Positions 1 through 9,513 of a stretch of DNA of 64,000 nt are shown in pieces (positions within the stretch are counted from its first letter, which is position 1; every line of letters starts with the position of its first letter). The DNA is from CAWCKS01 sp963796195 (GTDB taxonomy: Bacteria; Pseudomonadota; Alphaproteobacteria; Rhizobiales; Xanthobacteraceae): assembly GCA_963796195.1 (NCBI GenBank), contig CAWCKS010000014.1, positions 496,001 through 560,000 on the forward strand. Reading direction: 5' to 3'. The notes beneath the pieces were generated by a model. That model saw only the letters and a list, made by a program, of their open reading frames with translations, was not told where the DNA came from and made no database searches. A program made the position numbers and the translations under genes.

Positions 1-502
1 TCTCAAACTGGATCGCGATATCGGCCTCCAGGCGGCCAACGTCGGCCTGCTCCATGGCGCAGTGCAAATCGACCGTCAGCATCCGGTACGTGTTCTGGAA
101 ATCGATCAGCTGTGGCAGCACCCAGTAGGTGCCGGGACCCTCGGTCACGGCGAGGCGCACCACGCCCATAGGCAGCTCGGCGGAGCGCGAGGCGCGACGG
201 AAAACGTTGAAGCTGAGCTGCTCCATGCTCCTGACGTCGTCGAGGATGCTCTTGCCCTCCTCGCTGAGCGCAAGCCCCGACTGGTCGCGGACGAAGAGTT
301 TTGCGCCAAGCTGATACTCCAGCCGGTCGATCCGGCGCATCAGGGTGGTGTTGGTCAGCCCCAACGCCTCGGCAGCGCGGCGGAAGCTGCAGTACTCGGC
401 GCAGACCAGAAAAGCGTGCAAATCGTCCCAGGACGCGTCGGGCGCCTCGCCGATGTCCTTGTGCTGCGATGGCGCACCACCCCGCTGCATAAGTTGCGGC
501 AT
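1..502 (-). CDS. LysR-family transcriptional regulator (C-terminus cut by window edge)
   Basis: Reverse-strand reading from an ATG at 502 gives 167 codons that stay open to base 1. Residues about 26-84 form a LysR winged helix-turn-helix; the recognition region reads RRAAEALGLTNTTLMRRIDRLE split around residues 41-62, and a linker helix follows. The start of the co-inducer-binding domain follows (VVRLAVTEGPGTYWVLPQL). LysR proteins bind DNA as tetramers and usually control a divergent gene, which here would be the isochorismatase-like gene at 688. An N-terminal extension of about 25 residues precedes the HTH and is unusual, so the start could be a few codons further in. The inducer-binding half lies outside the window and the target is unproven. 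Confidence 0.85.
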   Translation of the reverse strand, partial: MPQLMQRGGAPSQHKDIGEAPDASWDDLHAFLVCAEYCSFRRAAEALGLTNTTLMRRIDRLEYQLGAKLFVRDQSGLALSEEGKSILDDVRSMEQLSFNVFRRASRSAELPMGVVRLAVTEGPGTYWVLPQLIDFQNTYRMLTVDLHCAMEQADVGRLEADIAIQFE

Positions 503-687
503 CGCATGCCCTGCCCTGCTGCTACATTCCCCTTGCGGTTGCAAGCTAGGGGTCATGCAATGGGTCGTCAATCGTCCGCTCGGCCGAAACCTCGAATTTT
601 AGCAAAACCGGTGAACCGACCGAGCGTCCGCTCCTGCCGCCCCGCATTGGTCAACGATCGTCATCCGGCTTCGAACGGACCTGGCAT

Positions 688-1305
688 ATGATTCGGGGCG
701 CGTTCGCGGGCGAAGAGGTAGCGTTTGCGCCCCTTTTGATCTGCGCCAATCTGCAGAGGGAAACGTTGCCCGCGGGCGATGCCGATAACGACAACGGGCC
801 GCTGGATCGCTGCGCCGCCCTGCTTGCCCGCTGGCGCGAGCGGCGCTGGCCGGTGGCTCACCTGCGGCGGATCGCACGCCCCTCCTGGTTCGATCAGCGG
901 ACGAATCAGTGGGACTGGATCGACGGATTCAAACCGCGTCCGGGCGAACTAACCTTCGAGCATGCGCTGCCTTCGGCGTTCAGTTCGACACGGTTTGCCG
1001 AATACACCCGCAACGTCCGGCCGTCGCCCAATTTCCTGATCGGCTGCGGGCTCGACGAGACGATCCTGGCGACGGCAATCGACGGCTACCATCGCGGTCA
1101 CCAGTTTCATGTCATCGAGGACGCCGTACTTTGCATGCCGCACGCGACGCCGCCCGGAACGCTAGCGGCACATCGGAATACCGTCCTTCATATTCTTCAA
1201 GCTTTTGGCGAGCGCGTTCGCAGCGAGACGGTCATCACCCCGTTCTCGGCCGGTGGGGCTGGCAACACGCTCACGGCGCATTCCAGAGGGGGCAGCAGCC
1301 AATGA
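688..1305 (+). CDS. isochorismatase-fold protein lacking the catalytic triad
   Basis: This 205-residue protein has the layout of the cysteine hydrolase (isochorismatase/nicotinamidase) family: an N-terminal beta strand (LLICANLQRE), a middle KPRPGE...PSAFSST block and the GYHRGHQFHVIEDAV strand-helix. The family uses an Asp-Lys-Cys triad. In this sequence the Asp position is Asn (ANLQ), the Lys position appears to be His (FEHALPSAF) and the Cys position is Thr (LDETILATA), so it is probably not a hydrolase. It overlaps the next gene by four bases (ATGA), which implies translational coupling. It lies divergent to the LysR gene. The fold assignment is solid; loss of activity is inferred from a hand alignment. 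Confidence 0.75.
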   Translation: MIRGAFAGEEVAFAPLLICANLQRETLPAGDADNDNGPLDRCAALLARWRERRWPVAHLRRIARPSWFDQRTNQWDWIDGFKPRPGELTFEHALPSAFSSTRFAEYTRNVRPSPNFLIGCGLDETILATAIDGYHRGHQFHVIEDAVLCMPHATPPGTLAAHRNTVLHILQAFGERVRSETVITPFSAGGAGNTLTAHSRGGSSQ

Positions 1306-1598
1306 GTTGCAACGACAAAATCGACGTTACGCAGGACACAGTCAGCATGGATTCCGCAGTGCAGTTTGTGCTGACCAACGTGCCACGATCGCAGCTGCTC
1401 GAGATGTACTACTGGACCCAGGAGCAGGACATCTTGCGGATCGTCCGCGGCCTGGTCACCCTGCCGCTACAAACGCGGCAGGAGCTGATGTTCTTCCTGG
1501 ACCGCCTGCAGCATCCGCGCAGCGAGCCTCAGATCGCCGAAGAAGAAGAGGACATCGTCGTCGAAGGCGAAAACAAGACCCACCTTTTGCCGCATTGA
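1302..1598 (+). CDS. small hypothetical protein coupled to the isochorismatase-like gene
   Basis: The protein has 98 residues and its ATG overlaps the stop of the upstream gene (ATGA). It has no recognisable domain. The middle is predicted helical (QLLEMYYWTQEQDILRIV) and the C-terminus is strongly acidic (AEEEEDIVVEGE). No signal peptide or membrane segment is visible. The four-base overlap and lack of any other promoter suggest it is made with the isochorismatase-fold protein and may bind it. Function unknown. Confidence 0.65.
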   Translation: MSCNDKIDVTQDTVSMDSAVQFVLTNVPRSQLLEMYYWTQEQDILRIVRGLVTLPLQTRQELMFFLDRLQHPRSEPQIAEEEEDIVVEGENKTHLLPH

Positions 1599-1655
1599 TC
1601 AAGGACGTCGGGAAGCGATTCTGTGAACGCTGCTCAGCGGGCACTAGTAATCGTT

Positions 1656-1689
1656 TTGACATGTGCTAATCAGCCCAGAGTTAGCTAAC
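1656..1689 (+). promoter_or_regulatory. putative promoter and palindromic operator of the XRE gene
   Basis: A TTGACA box lies at 1656-1661. About 18 bases downstream is a perfect 10-bp palindrome, GTTAGCTAAC (1680-1689), ending three bases before the GGAGG ribosome-binding site at 1692-1696. A GCTAA/TTAGC inverted pair (1665-1669 and 1681-1685) overlaps it. A symmetrical site over the -10 region is a typical place for an XRE repressor to bind its own promoter. The -10 hexamer itself is poor. Confidence 0.4.
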
Positions 1690-1702
1690 GCGGAGGCGGG
1701 TC

Positions 1703-2086
1703 GTGAGGGCGAGAACCGGCAATCCAGTAGATGTCGCGGTTGGGGCGCGGATTCGAAATTTGAGGCTGCGGAACAAACTCTCCCAGGAAGAAGTTGGCCG
1801 CCGTTTGAAGATCAGTTTTCAGCAAGTGCAGAAATACGAAAAGGGAACAAATCGGGTCGGCGCCAGCCGGCTGTCCGAGCTCGCGAAGATCTTCGGCGTC
1901 TCGGTCGATGCGTTCTTCAGTGAAGTCGGCAGCACGGGGGCCAAGGAAGCGTCGCGCCGGCCGATCGACCGGCTGACCGACCGTCACACCATTCGGCTGG
2001 TCGAGGCCTATGAGGCCCTGACCGACCCCAAGCTCAAGGTCGCCATCGTCGAGCTCGCCGAGCAGATGGCGCGCTGCCAAGCTTAG
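1703..2086 (+). CDS. XRE/Cro-type helix-turn-helix transcriptional regulator
   Basis: The gene starts at GTG 1703, six bases after a GGAGG ribosome-binding site, and codes for 127 residues. Residues about 11-65 form a classical HTH_3 domain (GARIRNLRLRNKLSQEEVG, QQVQKYEKGTNRV, LAKIFGVSVDAFF). The C-terminal half is a short helical region (LVEAYEALTDPKLKVAIVELAEQM), the common form of a small family of alphaproteobacterial regulators. No ligand domain is present. The palindrome just upstream suggests self-regulation. Targets are unknown. Confidence 0.9.
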   Translation: MRARTGNPVDVAVGARIRNLRLRNKLSQEEVGRRLKISFQQVQKYEKGTNRVGASRLSELAKIFGVSVDAFFSEVGSTGAKEASRRPIDRLTDRHTIRLVEAYEALTDPKLKVAIVELAEQMARCQA

Positions 2087-2164
2087 CGACCACGCAATAT
2101 AGATTTTTTGATTTCTTGCTGACGTCTTTTACGGAAGGCCGATTCCCCTCTTACGGGATACGCA

Positions 2165-2884
2165 CTACTCGCCAACAAATCTCACGGTATCTCCAAGCTT
2201 CGCGCGCGAAGTCCGATAGCTATTCACGATGTGGTCGTGATCGGGATAGCCGAACGAGATGCCGCAGACCACGCGGCGGGCGTCGCCGAGATTGAAATAC
2301 TTCCGCACCACATCGGAGCGCCGCGCCAGCGCGGCTTGGGCGATCGTGCCGAGACCCAGCGCCTGCGCCGCCAGCATGAAAGTGTCGACGTAAAGACCGC
2401 AGTCGACCGCGCCATAGAGGCCGAGCTCTTCAGCCGTGGTGACGATCGCAACATGCGGCGCACCGAAGAAGTTGTAGTTCTCCAGCGCCTGCTTCGCGTA
2501 CGCTGCCTTGTCGCCGCGCGGAATGCCAAGCGTGTTGTAGAGCTGGAAGCCGCTCTCGCGCCGCCGCTCCAGATAGACGCCCTTGTATTCACGCGGCCAA
2601 GGAAAATCCGGCGCCTCGGGCTCGCCCGAGGTCGCCGCTGCATACATCACGTCGCGGAATTTTTTCGTCTCCGCGCCGCTCGTGATCACGAGCTGCCACG
2701 GCTGGCTGTTGCACCACGACGCAGTGCGTTGAGCGGCGCTTAGCAACCGCTCGATGACGCCGCGCGGCACAGGCTCTGGCTTGAACGCGCGGCAGGAGTA
2801 GCGCGACGCCAGGAGCTCTTCGAGAACCTCGATCGGTTCGCGAGAGTCTTGCGTCGCGGGCGCCTTGCGTTCGGGCACGGCCAT
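2165..2884 (-). CDS. nitroreductase-family flavoprotein
   Basis: This 239-residue protein belongs to the FMN-dependent nitroreductase superfamily. An RYSCRAFKPEPVP motif near residue 25 and the QRTASWCNSQPW motif near residue 50 are the FMN phosphate and ring contacts; GLGTIAQAALARR and ISFGYPD complete the fold. Members reduce nitro groups, quinones or enones with NAD(P)H. The start chosen (ATG 2884) lies ten bases after the stop of the upstream acyl-CoA dehydrogenase; a longer reading from 2974 would overlap that gene. It is the last gene of the minus-strand tetR-caiB-SDR-dehydrogenase set, so a role in reducing an unsaturated or quinoid intermediate of that pathway is plausible but unproven. 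Confidence 0.85.
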   Translation of the reverse strand: MAVPERKAPATQDSREPIEVLEELLASRYSCRAFKPEPVPRGVIERLLSAAQRTASWCNSQPWQLVITSGAETKKFRDVMYAAATSGEPEAPDFPWPREYKGVYLERRRESGFQLYNTLGIPRGDKAAYAKQALENYNFFGAPHVAIVTTAEELGLYGAVDCGLYVDTFMLAAQALGLGTIAQAALARRSDVVRKYFNLGDARRVVCGISFGYPDHDHIVNSYRTSRAKLGDTVRFVGE

Positions 2885-2894
2885 GGTGTCGTCC

Positions 2895-4143
2895 TCAGCC
2901 CCTGCCCCGCGTCGGCACCTTGTTGAACGGCACGTCCTTGTCGACCCGGATGTCGCCGGGCAATCCAAGCACACGCTCGGCGATGATGTTGCGCATGATC
3001 TCGTCGGTGCCGCCGGCGATGCGGGCGGACGGCGAGCGCAGCAGCATGGTCTGGAAGCGGCCGCCGGCGTCGCCCTGGTCGGGATCGGCGACCACCGCCG
3101 AAGCGCCCTGCAGATCGAGCGCGAACGCCGCGATGTCCTGCATCATGCTGCCCGACACCAGCTTGCCGATCGAGTTTTCCGGACCCGGACGGTCGCCGCG
3201 CGACAGCGCGGAGATGGTGCGGTAGCTCGTGTATTTCAGGCCGGAATTCCTGACCGCCCAGCTTGCGAGCTTCGAGCGCACCGCGCGGTTGTCAATCGCT
3301 GGCCCGTCGTCGGTCATCAGGTTGCAGCAGTATTCGAAGATTTCCGGAAAGCCGGTGGCGACGCCCGAGCCGATCGCGAAGCGTTCGTTCATCAGTGTCG
3401 TCAGCGACACGTTCCAGCCGTCACCGACCTTGCCAAGCCGCTCGCTGTCGGGGATGCGGACGTTGGTGAAGTAGACTTCGTTGAACTCGGACTGACCGCT
3501 GGCCTGCTTGATCGGCCTGATCTCGACGCCCGGGCGCCTTCATGTTCAGGATGAACATGGTGATGCCCTTGTGCTTCGGCACATTGGGGTCGGTGCGGAC
3601 GATCAGGATGCCGTAGTCGGAGTAGTGCGCACCCGAGGTCCAGATCTTCTGGCCGTTGACGATCCAGTCATCACCATCGCGCTCCGCGCGGGTGCGAAGA
3701 CCGGCAACGTCGGAGCCGCCCGACGGCTCGGAGAACAGCTGACACCAGACCTTTTCGCCCGACGCCATCTGCGGCAGGTACTTCTTCTTCGACTCATCGG
3801 TGCCGAACGCCATGATGGTCGGACCGCACATGCCCTGGCCGATCAGAAATGGTCCGCCGAGCTTGCCGTAGACGCCCTCTTCCTGCGACCAGATCACGCG
3901 CTCGATCGCAGACGCGCCACGGCCGCCGAATTCCTTCGGCCACGAGATCGTCGCCCAGCCTGCATCGAACTTCTTCTTCTGCCATCTCTTCGAGGCTTCA
4001 AGCAGGTTGGTCTCGCGCAAGCGGATGCGGCCGGTGCCGGCGGCGCCAAGCTCGTCTTCAAGATCCTTCGGCGCGTTGGCCTGAATCCACTTGCGGGCCT
4101 CGGCGCGGAACGATGCTTCCTGCGGGGTATCGTCGAAATTCAT
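2895..4143 (-). CDS. acyl-CoA dehydrogenase, probable catalytic subunit (frameshifted)
   Basis: Two overlapping frames together give an acyl-CoA dehydrogenase of about 415 residues. The N-terminal part (ATG 4143 to about 3530) has the flavin-binding blocks (LFSEPSGGSDVAG, WIVNGQKIWTSGAH). The C-terminal part (about 3530 to 2895) has the helical dehydrogenase domain. The frame changes at about 3529-3534 in a CCCGGG run; removing one G restores APGVEIRP and joins the two halves. A Glu in LMNERFAIG sits where isovaleryl-CoA dehydrogenase has its catalytic base, while the MCAD-type Glu near the C-terminus is Gly (AGGTDEI). The next gene upstream is a second, smaller dehydrogenase, which matches the two-subunit steroid-type FadE arrangement. 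ATG 4143 is 20 bases after that gene. Confidence 0.85.
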
Positions 4144-4163
4144 GAGCGTGTTCCTCTTGTTCT

Positions 4164-5291
4164 TCAGGCCGCGTTGCGCTGACGCATGCGATCGATCAAC
4201 TGGTCTTCCCAGTAGCTGCGGCTACCGAGCGCGAGCGCAAGCGCTGCCGAGCGGCGATAGTAGAGGTGGCAATCGAACTCCCAGGTAAAGCCCATGCCGC
4301 CATGGACCTGGATGTTCTGTTTCGAGCAATGCTGGAACGCTTCGGTGGCGCTGATGCGCGCGCCGGCCGCGGCTTCCGCCAGCTCCGACGAATTGGTCGA
4401 GAGCGCCCAGGCACCGTAGTAGCAGTTCGAACGCGCCAGCGTCGCCGAGACGTACATGTCGGCGAGGATGTGCTTGATCGCCTGGAACGACCCGATCGGC
4501 CGGCCGAAGGCGATACGGTCGAGCGCGTAGTCGCGCGCCATTTCCAGCGAGCGGTCGGCGCCGCCGAGCTGCTCGAACGCGATTAACACCGCTGCACGAT
4601 CCAGTACCTGCTTCAGGTTGCTCCAGCCTTCGCCGGCCTTGCCGAGCGGTTCGGCCGGCGCGCCCTTGAAAGTGATCTCGGCCTGCTGCCGGGTCGGGTC
4701 GAGGTTCGGCATCGCCTTGCGCGTGACGCCCTTGCCCTTGAGATCGACAATGAACAGGCCGATGTCACTCTCGCGATTGCCGGAGCCGGTGCGCGCGACA
4801 ACGATCGCAACGTCGGCGATCTCGCCATCGGCGACCGGCGACTTCACGCCATCGATGGCATTACCTGACGCCGTCGCCTTGATCGCCTTCGGCGTGATAC
4901 CGCCGGTGCCTTCAAACAGCGCCAGCGTGCCGATCGCTTCACCTGAGGCGAGCTTCGGCAGCCACTTCTCTTTTTGTGCTTCGCTGCCGGCCAGCATGAT
5001 CGCCTCGGCAGCGAGATAGATCGACGACGACACCGGGATTGCGGCATCGGAGCGGCCGATTTCCTCGGCGATCACTGCAAGCTCGAGATGACCGGCACCG
5101 CTGCCACCGTAGCTTTCGGGAATGGCAACACCGAGAAAGCCGAGTTCGGCAAAACCCTTCCACAGTTCCTTGTCGTACGGCGCCTTGCCTTCAAGCACCT
5201 GACGCACCGCCTTCGGCGGGCTCTTCTCGGCAAGGAAGCGCCGCGCCTGATCACGCAGCTGTTTCTGGTCTTCGGAGAAATCGAAATTCAT
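4164..5291 (-). CDS. acyl-CoA dehydrogenase, probable partner subunit
   Basis: This 375-residue acyl-CoA dehydrogenase starts at MNFDFSEDQKQLRDQARRF; an upstream extension to 5381 is not supported by family length. It has the FAD domain (residues 1-230) and the four-helix C-terminal domain (DYALDRIAFGRPIGSFQAIKH). The glutamate base is missing: LDRAAVLIAF lacks the isovaleryl-type Glu, and the C-terminal VHGGMGFTWEFDCH region lacks the MCAD-type Glu. This supports a non-catalytic or flavin-sharing role beside the neighbouring dehydrogenase, as in actinobacterial alpha2beta2 FadE pairs. It lies in an operon between the SDR gene (40-base gap) and the other dehydrogenase (20-base gap). Confidence 0.88.
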   Translation of the reverse strand: MNFDFSEDQKQLRDQARRFLAEKSPPKAVRQVLEGKAPYDKELWKGFAELGFLGVAIPESYGGSGAGHLELAVIAEEIGRSDAAIPVSSSIYLAAEAIMLAGSEAQKEKWLPKLASGEAIGTLALFEGTGGITPKAIKATASGNAIDGVKSPVADGEIADVAIVVARTGSGNRESDIGLFIVDLKGKGVTRKAMPNLDPTRQQAEITFKGAPAEPLGKAGEGWSNLKQVLDRAAVLIAFEQLGGADRSLEMARDYALDRIAFGRPIGSFQAIKHILADMYVSATLARSNCYYGAWALSTNSSELAEAAAGARISATEAFQHCSKQNIQVHGGMGFTWEFDCHLYYRRSAALALALGSRSYWEDQLIDRMRQRNAA

Positions 5292-5331
5292 GGCGCGAGC
5301 GCCTCCCGTTAGTTGTTTTATGGATGTTTGC

Positions 5332-6090
5332 CTAGCGCGGTGCCATACGGATAGCACCGTCAAGCCGGATGGTCTCGCCATTCAGCATCGGGTTTTCTGC
5401 AATGTGCACTGCAAGCGCTGCATACTCGCTGGGGTCACCCAGCCGCGCCGGATGTGGTACCTGCGCGCCGAGGCTCTTCTTCGCTTCTTCAGGCAATCCC
5501 ATCAACATCGGTGTCAGGAAGATACCGGGCGCGATCGTCATCACCCGGATCAGCGTCGAGGCGAGATCGCGCGCCACCGGCAGCGTCATTCCGACCACGC
5601 CGCCTTTCGAGGCCGAGTAGGCCGCTTGCCCGATCTGGCCGTCGAACGCCGCAACGCTCGCGGTGTTGATAATGACGCCACGCTCCTCGCCGATCGGCTC
5701 CGCAGTCGCCAGACGCTCGGCGAACAGGCGGATCATGTTGAAGGTGCCGACCAGGTTGATGTTGATCGTGCGCTTGAACAGCTCGTAGGGGAACGGACCG
5801 TTCTTGCCGATGGTGCGCGACGCGGTGCCAATGCCCGCGCAATTGACGAGAATGCGCGCGATACCGTGGGCGGCTTCGGCCTTCGCCAGTGCCGCCTTGA
5901 CCTGCTCTTCGTCGGTCACGTCAGCGCCGAGCGCAACGCCCTTGACTTCATTCGCGACCGCATCTGCGTTTTCCTTGCGGACGTCGAGACAGGCGACCTT
6001 GGCGCCTTTTGCGGCCATGGCGCGCGCGGTCGCTGCGCCAAGTCCTGAACCACCGCCGGTGATGATGACGGGAACACCGTTAAGCTGCAT
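5332..6090 (-). CDS. short-chain dehydrogenase, 3-hydroxyacyl-CoA dehydrogenase type
   Basis: This 252-residue SDR contains the nucleotide-binding motif TGGGSGLGAATA (residues 11-22), the NCAGI structural motif and the catalytic Ser...YSASK set (NTASVAAF, QAAYSASKGG). It resembles type-2 3-hydroxyacyl-CoA dehydrogenase (HSD10-like), which oxidises 3-hydroxyacyl-CoA or hydroxysteroids with NAD. PGIFLTPML and the DGAIRMAP C-terminus are typical of that subgroup. In the operon it follows the caiB-type gene and precedes the two dehydrogenase subunits, so it can serve as the third step of beta-oxidation. The substrate is not fixed by sequence. Confidence 0.88.
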   Translation of the reverse strand: MQLNGVPVIITGGGSGLGAATARAMAAKGAKVACLDVRKENADAVANEVKGVALGADVTDEEQVKAALAKAEAAHGIARILVNCAGIGTASRTIGKNGPFPYELFKRTININLVGTFNMIRLFAERLATAEPIGEERGVIINTASVAAFDGQIGQAAYSASKGGVVGMTLPVARDLASTLIRVMTIAPGIFLTPMLMGLPEEAKKSLGAQVPHPARLGDPSEYAALAVHIAENPMLNGETIRLDGAIRMAPR

Positions 6091-6122
6091 GAACTGATCC
6101 TCTTAGTGCTGACTGAAATGAT

Positions 6123-7248
6123 TTACGCCGAAGCGCGCGTAGGAGTTTTGCCGCCCCAGCGCGACAGAACGTCCGCGGCACTGACCGGCGACACATCAGC
6201 CGAATGCTGGATCGCCGAGACCGTGCGCGAGAAGCGCGGCGCGGGCGCCGGCTGCACGCCGCCTTCATAATCGACGAAGGTTTTTCGCGCCGCCAGATGG
6301 GGGTGCTGTGGGGCCTCGAACAGGCCGACCACCGGTGCCGCGCAAGCATCTGACCCTTCGAGGATTTTCGTCCATTCATCGCGGGTTTTGGTGAGGAAGA
6401 CCGCTTCCATTTTCGCCCGCAGTTCCGGCCACTTGTCGCGGCTCATTTGCGGATTGAAGGCTTCGTCCTCGAGGCCCGCGAGTTTGCGCAACTCTGCGTA
6501 GAATTGCGGCTCAATTGCGCCTAATGAGAAGTACTTGCCGTCCTTGCAGCGGTACGGGCGGTAGAAGTGCGCGCCGCCGTCGAGCAGGTTGGTGCCGGCT
6601 TGATCAGTCCAGCGCCCGGTCGCCTTCAGCGCGTGGAACATGGTCAGCATGCTGGAGACGCCATCGCACATCGCGGCATCGACCACCTGGCCCTTGCCCG
6701 ATGACGCGCGCCTCGATGATGCCGGCGAGCACGCCGACCACAAGGAACATGGCGCCGCCGCCATAGTCGCCGACAAGATTGAGCGGCGACACCAGCGCGC
6801 CATCGGGCGCGCGAAACGAATCCAACGCGCCGGTGATCGCGATGTAATTGATGTCATGGCCGGCAGCCTGCGCCAGCGGCCCTTCCTGGCCCCAGCCGGT
6901 CATGCGGCCAAAGACGAGGCGCGGGTTGCGCTTCAGCACGACGTCGGGGCCGAGGCCAAGCCGCTCCATCACGCCCGGACGAAAACCTTCGATCAGCGCG
7001 TCGGCATTGCCAAGAAGTTCAAGCGCCTGCTCGATATGCTTGGGATCTTTAAGGTCGAGCTCGACCACGGTGCGGCCGCGATTGACGAACTGGCGCTTGT
7101 CGCTCTGCCACTGGCCCTTGCGCGCCAGCGTGACGACATCGGCGCCCATGTCGGACAGCAGCATGCAGGCGTAAGGCCCTGGACCGATGCCCAAAAATTC
7201 GATGATGCGAACGCCGGTGAGCGGGCCGCTTGCCTTAGCCTGTGCCAT
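6123..7248 (-). CDS. CaiB/BaiF-family CoA transferase (frameshifted)
   Basis: The reading from ATG 7248 (GVRIIEFLGIGPGPYACMLLSDMGADVV) gives the N-terminal Rossmann part of a family III CoA transferase or alpha-methylacyl-CoA racemase-like enzyme. At about 6711-6720, in a GCGCGCG tract, the frame changes; adding one base joins EAR to SSGKGQVVDAAMCDG and the protein continues to 6123, about 375 residues in all. The Asp-containing loop NLVGDYGGGAM is the catalytic region. Such enzymes move CoA between acids or racemise 2-methylacyl-CoA, which would be needed for branched or steroid side chains. It lies between tetR and the SDR gene in one direction. The break is the only deletion-type frameshift on this strand. 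Confidence 0.82.
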
Positions 7249-7284
7249 TTTCTTGAACCTCCCTTGCCGCTCTTTTGTCTTGAA

Positions 7285-7304
7285 CCTCCCCCTGAAAGGG
7301 GAGG
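7285..7304. repeat. GC-rich hairpin upstream of the caiB-type gene
   Basis: CCTCCCC (7285-7291) and GGGGAGG (7298-7304) form a perfect 7-bp stem with a six-base loop. The same core followed by AGGTCGATTT recurs in degraded form near 21811, so this looks like a copy of a dispersed intergenic repeat. It lies 37 bases upstream of the caiB-type start and could affect the transcript between tetR and that gene. Confidence 0.6.
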
Positions 7305-7369
7305 TCGATTTCGTAGCAAGTCGGGTGGCGCTTGGCAGCGCTCGTCGAGCCACCGTCCCTGGAGAAGAA

Positions 7370-8053
7370 TCACTTCACCAGCTTCGGCGCCTTCGCATTC
7401 GCCGGCGTGACGATGCCGTCACAAATCAGCGCCGTCATGTGGTCGATATATTGGCGGCGCACCTCGTCGGTGACTTCACCGACGCCGACGGCGCGCGACA
7501 TGACGTGGCGGCCGTAGAACAGCTGATCGCAGGCGCCGATCAGGCTGGTGTAGAACAGCACCGGATCGACTTTGCGGAACTCGCCGGCGGCAAGGCCTTC
7601 CGCCAGCAAGCGGTTCTGGAAATCGAACAGCGGCTTGACGAAGAATTTTGACACCGCGCTTGCGGCTTGCGGGCTGCTCTCGTGCAGCAGGAAATGCAGC
7701 AGGCGGTTGATGTAGGGATAGCGGTAATAGGCATTGATGATGCCACCGACATGCAGCCTCAGCTTCGCCGTCGGCGTGATCGGCTGCCGGATCAGATATT
7801 CGAGATTTTCGATCTGCACGGCCGAAACATTCTCGGCGAGCGCCAGCAACAGGCCTTCCTTGTTGCCGAAATGGTATTTCACCAGCGCGGAGTTGACGCC
7901 CGAGCGTTGCGCGAGATCGCTCAGCGAGAACTCGATCGAGTGGCGCTCGATCATCAGTTCGCTCGCGCCGAGGATCAGCTTGTCGGCGGTCGGATTGCGC
8001 GCCGGCTTGGCCGACGGCCGCGTACGCTGGTCCACATTCAGGCTCGGTTGCAT
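7370..8053 (-). CDS. TetR/AcrR-family transcriptional regulator
   Basis: The ATG at 8053 gives 227 residues; a GTG at 8095 would add 14. Residues about 22-70 form the TetR HTH (FSLSDLAQRSGVNSALVKYHFGNKEGLL). The C-terminal ligand domain is all-helical (LHFLLHESSPQAASAVSKFF, DQLFYGRHVM). The gene is divergent from the thiolase and heads the minus-strand operon of CoA-thioester genes. A near-palindrome at 8110-8129 lies in the shared promoter region. TetR proteins of this kind commonly repress both directions until an acyl-CoA binds; that the ligand here is an acyl-CoA is inference. Confidence 0.9.
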   Translation of the reverse strand: MQPSLNVDQRTRPSAKPARNPTADKLILGASELMIERHSIEFSLSDLAQRSGVNSALVKYHFGNKEGLLLALAENVSAVQIENLEYLIRQPITPTAKLRLHVGGIINAYYRYPYINRLLHFLLHESSPQAASAVSKFFVKPLFDFQNRLLAEGLAAGEFRKVDPVLFYTSLIGACDQLFYGRHVMSRAVGVGEVTDEVRRQYIDHMTALICDGIVTPANAKAPKLVK

Positions 8054-8109
8054 CAGGTTTCTCAGGCGATTGTGACCGCAGCTAACCCGTTTCACCTGCC
8101 CCGCTCAAG

Positions 8110-8129
8110 AGTTAATTGATCAATTGACT
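8110..8129. promoter_or_regulatory. probable TetR operator between tetR and the thiolase gene
   Basis: AGTTAATTGATCAATTGACT is a 20-bp inverted repeat with one mismatched pair; its core AATTGATCAATT is a perfect 12-bp palindrome. It lies 57 bases before the tetR ATG and 67 bases before the thiolase ATG, in the middle of the divergent promoter region, which is where a TetR dimer would control both genes. It is AT-rich against a GC-rich background. Binding is inferred from position and symmetry. Confidence 0.65.
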
Positions 8130-8196
8130 AAGGGGTCGGCAGCCCTTTAAATCCGGCCAATTTTCCCGGGAAGCCGAGCCTCAAGGAGAAAGAAAA

Positions 8197-9369
<1,173 letters not shown>

Positions 9370-9409
9370 GGCGCCAATAGCGGACAACAGGTGGAATGAA
9401 GTGCGACAT

Positions 9410-9436
9410 GTCCGGCCTTGCGCCGGGCATTTTTGT
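9410..9436 (+). terminator. intrinsic terminator after the thiolase gene
   Basis: GTCCGGC (9410-9416) pairs with GCCGGGC (9422-9428) around a five-base loop, with one G-U pair, and is followed by ATTTTTGTTTT. It begins 41 bases after the thiolase stop. Stem strength and T-tract are those of a Rho-independent terminator. Confidence 0.75.
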
Positions 9437-9513
9437 TTTCATTTCGGGGCACGCGTTGAGCGCCCCCTTGCCCGCACCTATATGCGCGGCAATGCCACCA
9501 GGGAGAGGCCAAA

